This document shows, piece after piece, positions 8,500 through 14,996 of a stretch of DNA of 49,077 nt (the first letter of the stretch is position 1; the number at the start of each line of letters is the position of its first letter). A program made the translations under genes and the position numbers. Below the pieces are notes generated by a model, which had not been told where the DNA came from, ran no database searches, and saw nothing but the letters and a program-made list of their open reading frames with translations. The stretch is taken from the NCBI RefSeq assembly GCF_028206995.1, contig NZ_JAQLFL010000012.1, forward strand, positions 1 to 49,077, in the 5' to 3' direction. Source of the DNA: Collinsella aerofaciens. GTDB lineage: Bacteria > Actinomycetota > Coriobacteriia > Coriobacteriales > Coriobacteriaceae.

Positions 8500-9777
8500 A
8501 TGTACGATACGGGATCGACAACGTTTATGCTCATCTGCACTATGCTCGTGTTTTTAATGACACCGGGTCTGGCGTTTTTCTATGGCGGCCTGTCCAGGCG
8601 CAAAAATGTCATCAACACCATGCTCATGTGCTTTGGCGCCATTGGCCTGGTTGGTGTGCTGTGGATTGTTGCCGGCTGGTCGCTGGCCTATGGCGGTGAC
8701 GACTCGAGTCCATTTATTGGAGGCCTTGACCAGCTGCTGTGCCTTCCGGTGCTCAACCAGGTGCTGCAGGCGGCCGAGGGCAATGCCGCGGACGGTGCCG
8801 CCTACCCTCAGATCATCAACATCGCCTTCCAGATGGCGTTTGCCATGATCACGGCTGCTATCGTCACGGGCAGCCTGGCCGGCCGCGTTAAGTTCGGTGC
8901 CATGACGGCCTTCCTGGGCATTTGGCTGCTCGTGGTCTATGCGCCGCTCGCCCACATGGTCTGGGGCGGCGAGGGCTCCTTTATCGGTGACATGATCGGC
9001 GCGCTCGACTTTGCCGGCGGCGACGTGGTGCACATTTCGTCCGGTCTCACGGGCCTGATTCTCTGCTTAATGCTCGGACGTCGTCGTGGCTTTGGCATGG
9101 TGAGCTACCGTCCGCATAACGTGCCGTTTGTGGCGCTGGGCGCCGGCCTGCTTTGGTTTGGCTGGTTTGGCTTTAACGGCGGCAGCGAGTTTAAGGCCGA
9201 CGCCGTTGCGGCACTCGCCATCCTCAACACCGTGACGGCCAGCGCGGCGGGCATGGTCTCGTGGCTTGCCGTCGAGCGCGTGCATACCGGCCGCCCCACG
9301 CTGGTGGGCGCCAGCACTGGTCTGGTTGCGGGCCTTGTGGTGGTCACGCCCGGCGCGGGCTTTGTCGAGCCGTGGGCAGCGCTGGTCATGGGCCTGATCG
9401 TCTCGCCCGTCTGCTATTTGGCCATCAGTCATCTTAAGACCAAGTTCGGCTACGACGATGCGCTCGACGCGTTCGGTTGCCACGGTATCGGCGGTATCTT
9501 GGGCGGCGTGCTCACGGGCCTGTTCTGCGTGCCGGAGCTTTCGTGGACCGGCAAGGGCGGCCTGCTCTACACGGGCGACGTGTCGCTGCTCATCTCGCAG
9601 ATTTTGGGCATTGTGGTGACGGTCGCTATTGTGCTGGTGCTCGATTTGGTGATCGCCGCGGTGGTCAAGGCACTGTTCCACGGCAGTCTGCGTGTGGACG
9701 AGGCCGATGAGGCGCTGGGCCTGGATGCGAGTCAGCACGGCGAGAGCGCCTACCCTTCGTTCTCCGGACTCGATTAG
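8500..9777 (+). CDS. amtB: Ammonium transporter
   Basis: The 425-residue protein is an Amt/Rh family ammonium channel with 11 or so membrane helices. Diagnostic segments are TPGLAFFYGGL near the N-terminus, the Amt signature around DFAGGDVVHISSGLTGL and FGCHGIGGILGGVLTGLF with the pore-lining His. Start 8500 is preceded by GGGGAG; the earlier in-frame ATG at 8443 has no ribosome binding site. The gene is followed by a PII protein, the standard amtB-glnK pairing in which GlnK blocks the channel when nitrogen is abundant. There is no cleavable signal peptide of the E. coli type. Confidence 0.95.
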   Translation: MYDTGSTTFMLICTMLVFLMTPGLAFFYGGLSRRKNVINTMLMCFGAIGLVGVLWIVAGWSLAYGGDDSSPFIGGLDQLLCLPVLNQVLQAAEGNAADGAAYPQIINIAFQMAFAMITAAIVTGSLAGRVKFGAMTAFLGIWLLVVYAPLAHMVWGGEGSFIGDMIGALDFAGGDVVHISSGLTGLILCLMLGRRRGFGMVSYRPHNVPFVALGAGLLWFGWFGFNGGSEFKADAVAALAILNTVTASAAGMVSWLAVERVHTGRPTLVGASTGLVAGLVVVTPGAGFVEPWAALVMGLIVSPVCYLAISHLKTKFGYDDALDAFGCHGIGGILGGVLTGLFCVPELSWTGKGGLLYTGDVSLLISQILGIVVTVAIVLVLDLVIAAVVKALFHGSLRVDEADEALGLDASQHGESAYPSFSGLD

Positions 9778-9881
9778 CAGCTTCCCCAAGCACTGCACCT
9801 CGGCCTTCAATCGTCGTTTGCGTACCTTAAGTACGCGACACTCCTCTTTCAGGCCGATCTGCGGCACTTGGGAAACCTGCT
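9776..9881 (+). repeat. Nested three-stem palindromic element between amtB and glnK
   Basis: Beginning within the amtB stop codon, the sequence folds into nested arms: AGCAG with CTGCT (9776-9780, 9877-9881), an imperfect TTCCCCAAG with CTTGGGAA stem, CGGCCT with AGGCCG, and an inner GCGTAC with GTACGC hairpin at about 9820-9837. There is no T-run. It may act as a processing or attenuation structure that sets the amtB:glnK ratio, or may be an inserted intergenic repeat. Confidence 0.6.
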
Positions 9882-9990
9882 AAGACCTGTTAGTTGTACT
9901 TATCTGATCTACAAGGTTGGTCTGTGGCACCTGGAAAACCCGTGCCATGTGAGGGACAATTCATTTCTTTATTAAAGAGAGGAATTCACT

Positions 9991-10329
9991 ATGAAGAAGA
10001 TTACGGCGATTGTTCGCGCCGAGAAACTTGAGGTTCTTAAAGACGCGCTGTTTGCTGCCGATGTTCGCGGTATGACTATCAACCAGGTGCAGGGCTGCGG
10101 TGCACAGCATGGCTGGAAGGAATACGTGCGCGGCAACGAGTTGCTTGTCAACACGATCCCTAAGGTGCAGTTCACCCTTATCTGCGCCGATGAACATGTC
10201 GACGGCATTGTCGAGATTATCTGCAGCGCCGCTCGCACCGGTGCCGTCGGCGACGGCAAGATCTGGGTCGAGTCGATCGAGGAAGTTATCCGCATCCGTA
10301 CCGGCGAACACGGCCCCGCCGCGGTGTAG
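9991..10329 (+). CDS. glnK: PII nitrogen regulatory protein, GlnK-like, without Tyr51
   Basis: The 112-residue length and fold motifs match PII proteins: MKKITAIVRAEKLEVLKDAL, the GWKEYVRGNELLVNTIPKV T-loop and AARTGAVGDGKIWV of the ATP/2-oxoglutarate site. PII trimers sense 2-oxoglutarate and ATP/ADP and dock on AmtB. In the T-loop the usual YRGAEY is VRGNEL, so residue 51, the uridylylated Tyr of proteobacterial PII, is Leu; a Tyr remains at 45. Uridylylation at position 51 is therefore impossible and control is probably by effector binding alone. The start has the ribosome binding site AGAGAGG. It is 213 bp after amtB, most of that gap being a nested palindrome. Confidence 0.92.
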   Translation: MKKITAIVRAEKLEVLKDALFAADVRGMTINQVQGCGAQHGWKEYVRGNELLVNTIPKVQFTLICADEHVDGIVEIICSAARTGAVGDGKIWVESIEEVIRIRTGEHGPAAV

Positions 10330-10342
10330 AATCGACCGCCTG

Positions 10343-10396
10343 CCATCCGCAACGTTAAAATACTGCAATGAGGCACAAGACTTGCGTTGCGGATGG
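10343..10396. repeat. 12-bp perfect inverted repeat framing the tetR upstream region
   Basis: CCATCCGCAACG (10343-10354) and CGTTGCGGATGG (10385-10396) are perfectly complementary and 30 bp apart; the right arm ends 7 bp before the TetR start codon. The AT-rich spacer could hold a promoter, which would make the arms a possible looping operator pair, but a transcript hairpin that hides the start is equally possible. Confidence 0.6.
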
Positions 10397-10403
10397 ACAG
10401 ATT

Positions 10404-11066
10404 ATGGGGCGTAATAAATATCCCGAGGAGACGGTCGCGAAGATTCTCGACGCGGCGCTGGAGCTATTCTGCGCACAGGGTTATGAGGGGACGAGCATTC
10501 AAGATATCGTCGACCGCCTCGATGGCATGACCAAGGGCGCTGTCTATCATCACTTTAAGAGCAAAGAGGAGATTTTCAACGCCGCTTTTGATCGAGCAAT
10601 GGCTCCGATTGTTGAGCAACGTCGCTCAACGCTTGGTATCGGCAATATGACCGGAGCCCAAAAGCTCAAGCGACTGTACGCGCCCGAGTCTATCGTTCCA
10701 CAAATTGAGCTATGGGCACGCATGCATCCTGCGGCAGATCCGGTAAAAAGCTCGCGGCTGCTGGCGATGCAGTACCAAGGTTCGTTTGACGAGTCGGCCG
10801 ATGGCAATCTCTTGCCAGTAATCGAGGAGGGCATCGCCGACGGCTCCATTGCGTGCGAATGCCCGCGCGAAGCAGCGGAGGCCGTATCGTTGTTAGCGAA
10901 TCTTTGGCTGCTGCCATTGTTCCGTCCGCTCGAGCCCAAGGAGCGAATGCTTGCTCGCGCACAATGTTTGGCGCAGATGGCGGCCGCGGTGGGGCTTGAT
11001 TTGGGTAATGAAGTGCTCCAGACAACGGCCCAGATTTGGGACGTATGGAACCGTGCCGGGTGGTAA
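10404..11066 (+). CDS. TetR/AcrR family transcriptional regulator
   Basis: The 220-residue protein has a standard TetR N-terminal DNA-binding domain: ILDAALELFCAQGYEGTSIQDIV, then helix-turn-helix residues TKGAVYHHFKSKEEIF. The C-terminal ligand domain is not recognisable by family. Start 10404 is where the conserved domain begins, with the weak site GGATGGA; the upstream ATG at 10368 overlaps an inverted repeat. It is 101 bp upstream of an MFS efflux pump and separated from it by a terminator and a 25-bp palindrome, so it most likely represses the pump and releases it on binding a drug-like ligand (inference). Confidence 0.9.
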   Translation: MGRNKYPEETVAKILDAALELFCAQGYEGTSIQDIVDRLDGMTKGAVYHHFKSKEEIFNAAFDRAMAPIVEQRRSTLGIGNMTGAQKLKRLYAPESIVPQIELWARMHPAADPVKSSRLLAMQYQGSFDESADGNLLPVIEEGIADGSIACECPREAAEAVSLLANLWLLPLFRPLEPKERMLARAQCLAQMAAAVGLDLGNEVLQTTAQIWDVWNRAGW

Positions 11067-11099
11067 TATAGATACCAACGGTATGTAATTGATTTGTGA

Positions 11100-11123
11100 G
11101 GGTAGCCACGGCTGCCCTTTTCA
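11100..11123 (+). terminator. Short terminator after tetR
   Basis: GGGTAGCC pairs with GGCTGCCC around a tiny loop, with one G-U pair, and is followed by TTTT. It separates TetR transcription from the operator-controlled MFS gene. Confidence 0.6.
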
Positions 11124-11130
11124 AGTCATT

Positions 11131-11155
11131 AAATACATACTGACAGTATGTATTT
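11131..11155. promoter_or_regulatory. 25-bp palindromic operator, probable TetR-family binding site
   Basis: AAATACATACTG (11131-11142) and CAGTATGTATTT (11144-11155) form a perfect inverted repeat about one central A. Its ATACATAC/GTATGTAT half-sites are like those of AcrR-type regulators. It ends 12 bp before the MFS start codon, so a bound protein would block transcription. A related degenerate copy, ATACCAACGGTATGTA, lies at about 11072-11087 just after tetR. Confidence 0.8.
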
Positions 11156-11167
11156 GGGGGCAGGCTT

Positions 11168-12430
11168 ATGGCTGGGATGCGAAGAATTAGCGTTTCATTG
11201 GCGCCAAAAACAGTGCGATCTATCAGGCTATTTGGTCTTCTTGTTGCACAGCTGTGTGCGTATTCGATGCTGTCGGCACTGTGCTTTGCGTGTCCGCTTT
11301 ACTTGTTCGATTGCAGCGGCTCCTCAACGTTATATGGCGCCGTCGCGGCGATAGCGTTCATACCGGGCGTGCTCGCGACTCCGGTTGGCGGGATTTTGGC
11401 GGATCGGGGAAGACATCGCGGGGTTCTTGTGGTACTCGGCATTGTTCTGATGGCTGCATCACTGCTGTTTATCCCCATGAAGCGTTCGCTGCCTCTTGCG
11501 GTTGTCGTGGCAGCAATGCTTTGCGTCCAATATGGCATCCAATCGCTGCTGAAACCGATGCTTCAAATTGAGGCGGTGCGTATGACGGGCCAAGAAAAGG
11601 TTGAGCGTGCCACTGCGTTGGTCTCGCAGATAATCATGATGAGCAATATCTTGGGGCCTGTAGTCGGGACGGCAGTCTATGGGTGCTTTGCTATCGATAC
11701 TCTATGCGAAACCGCGGCGTTGACGTTTACGATTTCAGCCCTGCTGTTCGGGGGCGCACTCAAGCAAAATGCCTCATCTGAAACGATGGGAGACGGCGCG
11801 ACTCGTACGACACGCCGAAACGATTTTCGGGAGTTGATTCGGTACCTGTCTCAAAACTCATCATTGCTCGTTGTGTTTTTGATTGCGGCTATTTTGAACC
11901 TTGCGTTAGTTGGGTTAACGATTGGTGCTCCCGTTATTGTTGCAAAGCATCTCGGAATGCAGTCATCCTTTGTTGGGATTATTGAGGTGGCTATGGGCTT
12001 AGGTGGTCTTGTCGGCAGTGGTTTGGTCGGTATTTGGCCGCATCGTTTTTCCTTCAAGGGCATATGTCGATATGTTGCGATGATCTGTTTAGGAGTCGTA
12101 CCGATTATTGTCACGCTACTGAGCGGTCCTAACGAATTTGCGTTTGTCGCGCTTGCGGCCGGCTCGGCATGGGTCATGGCGTGGGCAAGCGTTACATCGG
12201 TTGAAGTCGTTTCATTCGTTCAGCGGTCAGCGCCAAAGGAACTCTGCGGAAAAGTGCTGGCACTCGTTTACATGGCGCTTTCCTGCGCAATGCCTATTGG
12301 CCAATTGGTTTACGGGCTCGCATATGATCGATGGACTCCGGCGATTGTACTCGCAGGAATGTTGGCGGTGCTGACGTTGATGACAGCGCTGTTTTATCGG
12401 CTGAAAAGTCGCTTATGGCGAATGTCTTAA
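11168..12430 (+). CDS. MFS transporter, probable drug efflux pump
   Basis: The 420-residue protein has about 12 hydrophobic segments. The MFS loop 2-3 motif appears as GGILADRGRHRGVLVV, after ATPVG. Overall it resembles Gram-positive MFS exporters of the macrolide/multidrug type. The start at 11168 follows GGGGGCAGG; a second in-frame ATG lies at 11177. A palindromic operator immediately upstream and a TetR gene before that imply ligand-induced expression. Base composition looks lower in GC than the flanking genes (many TTT, ATT and TTG codons), which may mean that the TetR-MFS pair was acquired by transfer. The substrate is not known. Confidence 0.85.
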   Translation: MAGMRRISVSLAPKTVRSIRLFGLLVAQLCAYSMLSALCFACPLYLFDCSGSSTLYGAVAAIAFIPGVLATPVGGILADRGRHRGVLVVLGIVLMAASLLFIPMKRSLPLAVVVAAMLCVQYGIQSLLKPMLQIEAVRMTGQEKVERATALVSQIIMMSNILGPVVGTAVYGCFAIDTLCETAALTFTISALLFGGALKQNASSETMGDGATRTTRRNDFRELIRYLSQNSSLLVVFLIAAILNLALVGLTIGAPVIVAKHLGMQSSFVGIIEVAMGLGGLVGSGLVGIWPHRFSFKGICRYVAMICLGVVPIIVTLLSGPNEFAFVALAAGSAWVMAWASVTSVEVVSFVQRSAPKELCGKVLALVYMALSCAMPIGQLVYGLAYDRWTPAIVLAGMLAVLTLMTALFYRLKSRLWRMS

Positions 12431-12544
12431 GGCGCTGGGGCACCGTGAATTTGTGGAGGCAGTGGCACGTCGCGCCGGGACGCCATTGTTTGGGCGTGCC
12501 CGTTCTCGTCTACAATATCGTGCAGACGAAGGAGGGGCATGCCC

Positions 12545-13402
12545 ATGATCAAGATGTTTGCGAGTGACTTAGACGGAACGCTGCTGAACGCCCTGCACGA
12601 GGCGGATGGGACCATCCGCCGTGCCATCCGCGAGCTGACCAAGGCTGGCCTGTATGTGGTTCCCGCGACCGGACGCTCGACGCTGCCGATTGGCGAGCAT
12701 GGCTTTACGGGCCTGGCGCTTGACGCCTGCTGCTCCAACGGATCCATCGTGCGTGACAGCCATGGCGAGGTGCTCAAGACCTGGACCATCGACCCACAGA
12801 TCACCGAGGAGCTGCTCAAGGAGTTTCCGGATATCTGTTTTGACTGCTCCACGCCCGACGGCATGTTTTCGAGCGGATCGTTCGAGATGCACCAGGCGGG
12901 CTTTAAAAAGGACAGCCCTATCAAGCGCATCGTGATGCGCGGCATGCGTGCGCGTGGCGGGTATCACGAGGAGCAGTATTTCGATCAGTCGATCGGCGAT
13001 ATCTTGCGTCACGATGTATGCAAGATCAATTGTCGCGTGACCTCGCCCGAGCTGGAGCGCGACCTTAAGGCATATTTGGCCGAGCGATCGGATCGCGTGG
13101 TCAACGCGCCGTTCGATCCGGTGATGTTCGAGATCACGGACGTGACGTGCAACAAGGGCGAGAGTGTGGCTTGGCTGGCGGGCTACTACGGTATTGCCGA
13201 GGATGAGGTCGCGGTCTACGGCGACGGCGGCAACGACATCGCCATGCTCAAGCGTTTCCGTCACAGCTATGCCACCAAGAATGGCAGTGACGCGGCCAAG
13301 GCCGCCGCGAGCGCGACTATCGGCAGCTGCATGGTCCACGCCGTCCCCAAACACATGCTTGCCACCATGCACAAGCAGAATTCCTGCACCGTAATCGAAT
13401 AA
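12545..13402 (+). CDS. Cof-type HAD-IIB family hydrolase
   Basis: The 285-residue protein is a cytoplasmic HAD phosphatase of the Cof/YidA type. Motif I is FASDLDGTLLN with both catalytic Asp residues, motif II Thr is in VVPATGRS, motif III Lys in ITDVTCNKGES, and motif IV is VYGDGGNDIAML. Such enzymes dephosphorylate sugar phosphates or cofactors; the substrate here is unknown. GGAGG is 9 nt upstream of the ATG at 12545; another ATG at 12539 is too close to it. A candidate -10 (TACAAT at 12511) lies upstream, so the gene seems monocistronic. Confidence 0.9.
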   Translation: MIKMFASDLDGTLLNALHEADGTIRRAIRELTKAGLYVVPATGRSTLPIGEHGFTGLALDACCSNGSIVRDSHGEVLKTWTIDPQITEELLKEFPDICFDCSTPDGMFSSGSFEMHQAGFKKDSPIKRIVMRGMRARGGYHEEQYFDQSIGDILRHDVCKINCRVTSPELERDLKAYLAERSDRVVNAPFDPVMFEITDVTCNKGESVAWLAGYYGIAEDEVAVYGDGGNDIAMLKRFRHSYATKNGSDAAKAAASATIGSCMVHAVPKHMLATMHKQNSCTVIE

Positions 13403-13432
13403 TGTGACAAAGGGACAGCCCCTCTGTCACAT
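13402..13432 (+). repeat. GGGACAG-core palindrome, copy C
   Basis: Perfect 8-bp arms ATGTGACA and TGTCACAT, partly extended by AGGG with CCCT, flank the core GGGACAGC. It begins on the last base of the HAD gene stop codon, a typical REP position. The copy at 14153 has nearly the same arms and the same orientation. Confidence 0.75.
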
Positions 13433-13485
13433 GGGAGATGCCGGCTTTTGGCGTATAGGACTGTCTCGCTTTCGCCACCAACAAA

Positions 13486-13684
13486 TTTCGAGTTATTCGG
13501 CCTGTCGGAGGTCGTTAAATGGCTAAAGATGCCCTCGCAGGAACATTCATACCTCTAATGGTGTTTGATTCGGTGACGTAAGTGCGCAAATGGGCATGTA
13601 TGCGCTCAAATAAGGACAAAAACTCTCAGATAATCCCGGTGGTGCATTTATGCAGAACCAGCAGCGTGGCCGAATAACTCGAAA
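13486..13684. repeat. 199-bp element with 17-bp perfect terminal inverted repeats
   Basis: The sequence at 13486-13502 (TTTCGAGTTATTCGGCC) is repeated in perfect inversion at 13668-13684. The size and lack of coding potential match a MITE-like non-autonomous element. No clear target duplication was found in the flanks. Confidence 0.65.
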
Positions 13685-13710
13685 AATGTAGGTAGCAGTT
13701 CGGCGACAAG

Positions 13711-13751
13711 CTCGGGTATGGCAAAGGAACTGTTCCTTCGCCATACCCGAG
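13711..13751. repeat. 20-bp hairpin with one-base loop
   Basis: Arms at 13711-13730 and 13732-13751 are complementary at 19 of 20 positions (one A-C mismatch) around a single T. No T-run follows on either strand. In RNA it would form a very stable stem upstream of the small peptide gene. Confidence 0.75.
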
Positions 13752-13766
13752 TTCCGATCTTCTGAA

Positions 13767-13809
13767 ATGCGAACAAACATTCGCATATCTAACTGCGCTT
13801 TGATAGAAT
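13767..13809 (+). promoter_or_regulatory. Candidate promoter with overlapping dyad for the small peptide gene
   Basis: TAGAAT at 13804-13809 is preceded by TTCGCA (13780-13785) at 18 bp. The -35 hexamer lies in the right arm of the dyad ATGCGAA (13767-13773) and TTCGCAT (13780-13786), so a dimeric regulator could occlude it. Both boxes are only moderate matches. Confidence 0.4.
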
Positions 13810-13873
13810 TGGTATCGTTGACGGCAGTTCCATGTGCCGGGCAGCGCCCTCCATCTGATGGGAGGTGATGCCC

Positions 13874-13999
13874 ATGACCGATTTGATTGATTTCGTGAGG
13901 CTTCTGACTGCTTTGGTCTCGTTCTTCACGGCGCTTGTCGGCCTTTCCGAGGCACTCAAGCAGCGTTCGAAGCGCAACAGAAGGGGTCGCCGCCGCTAA
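13874..13999 (+). CDS. Small membrane peptide, candidate type I toxin-like
   Basis: This 41-residue reading frame begins at an ATG 8 nt after GGAGG. The product has a short N-terminal head (MTDLIDFVRL), one hydrophobic helix (LTALVSFFTALVGL) and a strongly basic tail (KQRSKRNRRGRRR). That layout is typical of single-span membrane toxins of type I toxin-antitoxin systems and of holin-like peptides, but I see no specific family match. The ribosome binding site can pair partly with the upstream CCTCCATC, which would limit translation, and a GC-rich stem-loop at about 14025-14060 (ACGGC with GCCGT, GCCC with GGGC) follows the gene. An in-frame ATG at 13868 is too close to GGAGG. No antitoxin RNA can be demonstrated by eye. 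Confidence 0.55.
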   Translation: MTDLIDFVRLLTALVSFFTALVGLSEALKQRSKRNRRGRRR

Positions 14000-14152
14000 G
14001 GCGTTGACCCCCTAATGCAAACAACGGCGCTGCCCAGCTTTCCAGAACTTGGGCTGCCGTCGACACTATTCTACCCACGAATGACATTTTGGACAATCGG
14101 TAATGCCGCTCTAAAAGCCTGGCACAACCGGCACAACCTAGGCGGTCGCTGG

Positions 14153-14183
14153 ATGTGACAAAGAGACTGCCCCTTCGTCGCAT
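14153..14183 (+). repeat. GGGACAG-core palindrome, degenerate copy D
   Basis: The left arm ATGTGACAAAG pairs with CTTCGTCGCAT with one G-T wobble and one mismatch, around the altered core AGACTGCC. It is a decayed relative of copy C at 13402, in the same orientation. Confidence 0.55.
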
Positions 14184-14217
14184 TCCAAATATTGCCTTTA
14201 CGTGTTGATACACACGG

Positions 14218-14245
14218 TGTGCAATAATACTCGCACTGTGCAATA
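14218..14245 (+). promoter_or_regulatory. Direct repeats TGTGCAATA upstream of the TetR-like/activase operon
   Basis: TGTGCAATA occurs at 14218-14226 and 14237-14245, two helical turns apart, next to the dyad CACACGGTGTG (14211-14221) and downstream of TTGATA. Such phased repeats near a promoter suggest an autoregulatory operator. Confidence 0.45.
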
Positions 14246-14274
14246 GCGCACAGGCTGAGTAACAAGGAGGACGC

Positions 14275-14985
14275 TTGTCCCAGCTCGAGAAATGCGATCG
14301 CCGGTCCCTTCGCTCGCAGCGTGCCCTTCGCCAGGCGCTTGCCAGCGAGCTTGCCGAAAGCGGCGACCTTTCGCACATTAACGTCGCGTCGCTCACCGAG
14401 CGCGCCGGTCTTACACGCCGCACGTTCTATTCGCACTACCGCGATATCCCCGACTTTATCAGCCAGATCGAGAACGGCCTGCTTGCCGAGATTCGCGAGC
14501 GGGTTGAGCTTATCACCGCAGCTCAATTACCCGATCTTTACCGCAATATCGACGAGCTCGAGCCGGCACCCGGTTCGGTTGAGCTGCTTCGCTATCTTGC
14601 GGCTAATCGCGACCTTATCGGGGCCCTGCTGGGCCCGGGCGGCGACCCCGCCTTTATTAAAAAGATCATCGATACCGCACGCGAGGCCGTGGTGCCGCGT
14701 GCACAGACGGGCATTTTGGGCTTGGCGCTGGGCACCTTCTTTGACTACTACGTCACCTATGTCGTGAGTGCCGAGGTCGGCATGATCCAACGTTGGTTTG
14801 AGCGTGACCTTTCCGAATCGCCCGAGACCATGGCGCGCATTATGACGGTCATCGCTTTTGTGCGCCCCGGTGACCTGTACGGCCAACCCATCGATATCAA
14901 CGTGCCGGAATACGGCATGAAGCTATTGAATCTGCAGCTCGAGGATGCGGTCGACACCACCGCAACCGTCGAGTCCAACAACTAA
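14275..14985 (+). CDS. TetR-like transcriptional regulator
   Basis: The 236-residue protein starts at a TTG codon directly after AAGGAGG. The N-terminal domain has SLRSQRALRQALASELAE, then INVASLTERAGLTRRTFYSHY, a TetR helix-turn-helix (RTFYSHY corresponds to the usual xxFYxHF). The C-terminal half resembles the TetR C-terminal domain of small regulators such as those near dihydroxyacetone kinases. It ends 11 bp before the giant activase gene, so the two form an operon. Two TGTGCAATA copies 19 bp apart (14218 and 14237) just upstream could be its binding sites. No ligand can be inferred. Confidence 0.82.
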   Translation: MSQLEKCDRRSLRSQRALRQALASELAESGDLSHINVASLTERAGLTRRTFYSHYRDIPDFISQIENGLLAEIRERVELITAAQLPDLYRNIDELEPAPGSVELLRYLAANRDLIGALLGPGGDPAFIKKIIDTAREAVVPRAQTGILGLALGTFFDYYVTYVVSAEVGMIQRWFERDLSESPETMARIMTVIAFVRPGDLYGQPIDINVPEYGMKLLNLQLEDAVDTTATVESNN

Positions 14986-14996
14986 GAGGAGAGACA

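Larger units (their letters stand above)
13403..14274. other. 872-bp repeat-rich gap between HAD and TetR-like genes
   Basis: Apart from a 41-residue peptide gene at 13874-13999 this gap holds no convincing coding sequence. It contains two GGGACAG-type palindromes at its edges (13402, 14153), a 199-bp segment bounded by 17-bp inverted repeats (13486-13684), a 41-nt hairpin (13711-13751) and a 7-bp dyad (13767-13786). An open frame on the minus strand at 13547-13786 covers the repeats and shows no domain. Confidence 0.7.

Noticed and set aside
13547..13786. 79-residue minus-strand frame in the repeat-rich gap
   Set aside because: It overlaps the inverted repeats and hairpin, has no recognised motif and no good ribosome binding site.
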